From Paenibacillus kyungheensis (GTDB lineage: Bacteria > Bacillota > Bacilli > Paenibacillales > Paenibacillaceae): 64,000 nucleotides of DNA. Positions 62,367-64,000 of this stretch are shown here, one piece after another. The notes under the pieces are model-generated. The model was not told the origin of the DNA, ran no database searches, and was given only the letters and a program-made list of their open reading frames with translations. The stretch is from positions 2,208,001 through 2,272,000 of the forward strand of contig NZ_CP117416.1 in assembly GCF_028606985.1 (NCBI RefSeq), read 5' to 3'. Both the position numbers and the translations under genes were made by a program. Numbering within the stretch: the stretch's first letter is position 1; each line of letters starts with the position of its first letter.

Positions 62367-64000
62367 ATGGATAAAGAGAAACTATCGCAAGACATACTGG
62401 ATTTGGTAGGCGGTACAAGCAATATTGATCAAGTGACACATTGTATGACAAGACTTCGTTTTAACTTAAATGACGATAATCTGGCTAACAAAGCTCAATT
62501 GGAAAAAACGCCAGGCGTTATGGGTGTTATGAAAAATGGAGGACAATTTCAAGTTATTATCGGAAATGAAGTAGCAAACGTATACAAAGAATTAGTGAAA
62601 AAGATTCCAGGAGCAGGTCAGCTAGAAGAGACAGCTTCAACCAAGCCGAAAAAGAAACAAAATCCGATCAGTACACTTTTTGATTTTATTTCAGGAATGT
62701 TTACCCCGATCTTACCAGCAATTACAGGCGCAGGAATGATTAAAGGGATTGTCGCGATCCTTGTTGCATTAGGTTGGATGTCAAATACCAGTTCGACATA
62801 TATTATTTTATCGGCGATTGGAGACGGAGCATTTTACTTCTTACCGATTATTTTAGCGATTAGTGCTTCTCGTAAGCTAGGCAGTAATATGTATATCGGT
62901 GCAGCCTTAGGAGCAGCTATTATGCACCCGACGATCACAGCGTTATTGTCTTCAGGTCAAAGTGTAACGTTTGCCAGCATCCCTGTAGTTGCGGCAACGT
63001 ATTCTTCTACCGTTATTCCGATCGTTATTGCGATCTGGATCGCTTCTTATGTTGAGAAAGCAGTAGATCGTTATACGCATGTTTCTCTCAAATTGCTAGT
63101 CGTACCTACAGTTACATTGCTGGTTATGGTTCCACTCACATTGATTGCTATTGGGCCGTTAGGTTCTATTATTGGTAGTGGGTTGTCTGGAGGTATTGCA
63201 TGGTTATTTGAAAATATGTCGATTGTCGCAAGTATTCTGATCGGCGGCACGATGTCATTGCTTATTATTACAGGCATGCATTACGCATTAACTCCAATCG
63301 TTATCGGTTCAATTACAGCATTAGGATATGACTTTATTATTCCATTGATGTTCGCAGCGAACTGGGCACAAGCAGGTGGAGCACTAGGTGTAGGACTTCG
63401 TTCCAAAAATGCTCAAACCAAATCGCTCGGTTTCTCTACAGGTTTAACTGCGATTATGGGTATTACTGAACCTGCGATGTATGGTATCAATATGAAATTC
63501 AAAAAGCCATTTATAGCTGCTCTTATCGGTGGAGCTATCGGTGGAGCATTTATGGGTATCTTCCATGTAAAATCATATGTTATTACAGGCTTAGTAGGTC
63601 TACCAAGTGTAGCGGCATTTATTAGTCCATCCATCAGTACATTGATCTATGCATTATTAGGTGGTCTGATAGCATTAGTATCTGCGACAGCAATCACTTA
63701 CTTTATCGGTGTAAAAGAAAGCACCGAAGAAGCTGAACCTGCTCAAGGTACAGCAAATGAAGTAAATAGTACTCCTGTAACATCAAATACTGTAGCAGCA
63801 TCCAATGTGATCGATATTCATCAACCTGCTGTACAACAAGTTATCGCGGCTGATATTTTCAGTCCGGTTGCCGGCGAAGTGAAGCCACTAAGCGCTGTAA
63901 ATGATCCTGCTTTCTCGCAAGAGATTATGGGTAAAGGCGTAGCGATCGAACCAACAGAAGGACGAATCGTATCGCCTGTAAATGGAACAGTGTTCTCTGT
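62367..64000 (+). CDS. bglP: Beta-glucoside PTS permease EIIBCA (partial)
   Basis: Start of a beta-glucoside-specific PTS transporter, cut by the end of the window after about 544 codons. EIIB has its phosphorylated Cys26 in THCMTRLRF. EIIC starts ISTLFDFISGMFTPILPAITG, with the substrate loop GITEPAMYG. EIIA begins IFSPVAGEVKPLSAV; its active His is past the end. It imports and phosphorylates aryl-beta-glucosides and phosphorylates LicT as sensor. AAAAGGAG precedes the ATG. A phospho-beta-glucosidase gene may follow outside the window. Confidence 0.95.
   Translation, partial: MDKEKLSQDILDLVGGTSNIDQVTHCMTRLRFNLNDDNLANKAQLEKTPGVMGVMKNGGQFQVIIGNEVANVYKELVKKIPGAGQLEETASTKPKKKQNPISTLFDFISGMFTPILPAITGAGMIKGIVAILVALGWMSNTSSTYIILSAIGDGAFYFLPIILAISASRKLGSNMYIGAALGAAIMHPTITALLSSGQSVTFASIPVVAATYSSTVIPIVIAIWIASYVEKAVDRYTHVSLKLLVVPTVTLLVMVPLTLIAIGPLGSIIGSGLSGGIAWLFENMSIVASILIGGTMSLLIITGMHYALTPIVIGSITALGYDFIIPLMFAANWAQAGGALGVGLRSKNAQTKSLGFSTGLTAIMGITEPAMYGINMKFKKPFIAALIGGAIGGAFMGIFHVKSYVITGLVGLPSVAAFISPSISTLIYALLGGLIALVSATAITYFIGVKESTEEAEPAQGTANEVNSTPVTSNTVAASNVIDIHQPAVQQVIAADIFSPVAGEVKPLSAVNDPAFSQEIMGKGVAIEPTEGRIVSPVNGTVFS

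Overview
The window reads as chromosomal DNA of a low-to-moderate GC, Gram-positive, endospore-forming-type Firmicute, most likely Paenibacillus or a close relative. The evidence is consensus AGGAGG ribosome sites, CcpA cre boxes, LicT-type antitermination, an acsA/acuA/acuC block like that of Bacillus, YesM/YesN-type two-component genes next to Lpl/Ytc-type sugar transporters, and many secreted glycosidases. No rRNA, tRNA, CRISPR array or intact insertion sequence was seen.

Layout. 1-6000: a guanine-type purine riboswitch in front of a COG2509 FAD oxidoreductase, a 41-bp tandem repeat, then the 5-oxoprolinase genes pxpB-pxpC-pxpA and a TRM11-like methyltransferase. 6100-21400: housekeeping and accessory enzymes, namely an M3 peptidase, a HAD phosphatase, a GH2 beta-glucuronidase-like enzyme, a YqeK-like HD/Nudix fusion, a second Nudix protein, VanZ, an MFS exporter, an orphan FecCD permease, a degenerate aminoglycoside-adenylyltransferase-like protein, an S66 peptidase, an aldo/keto reductase, an ABC ATPase, an ADP-ribosylglycohydrolase and a DUF1361 membrane protein. 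21400-35500: a polysaccharide-use cluster with a YesM/YesN sensor pair, lipoprotein binding protein, two permeases, GH42 beta-galactosidase, LacI regulator, GH32 sucrase/fructosidase and secreted GH53 galactanase. The likely substrate of most of it is beta-1,4-galactan. 36000-42900: cell-wall amidase, NlpC/P60 endopeptidase, a secreted carboxylesterase under LicT-type and CcpA-type control, and a LOV blue-light hybrid histidine kinase. 42900-49100: acsA, a membrane acyltransferase, acuA-acuC, and an orphan Imm11/DUF1629-like gene. 49200-54000: glgC-glgD-glgP for glycogen. 54100-56900: a very AT-rich island with a frameshifted small gene, a Cro/C1 regulator and an OLD-type ATPase/TOPRIM protein. 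56900-64000: a beta-glucoside block with an AraC regulator, GH3 beta-glucosidase, licT and the beginning of bglP, which runs off the window.

The unifying regulatory theme is carbon-source control. Good cre-like sites lie before the galactanase, esterase, acsA, acuA, GH3 and licT genes, and three LicT-type RNA antiterminator/terminator modules lie before the esterase, licT and bglP. The least explained feature is a family of four structured intergenic repeats of about 125-175 bp. They share a hairpin core and keep their arms by compensatory changes, and two inverted copies bracket the AT-rich island.
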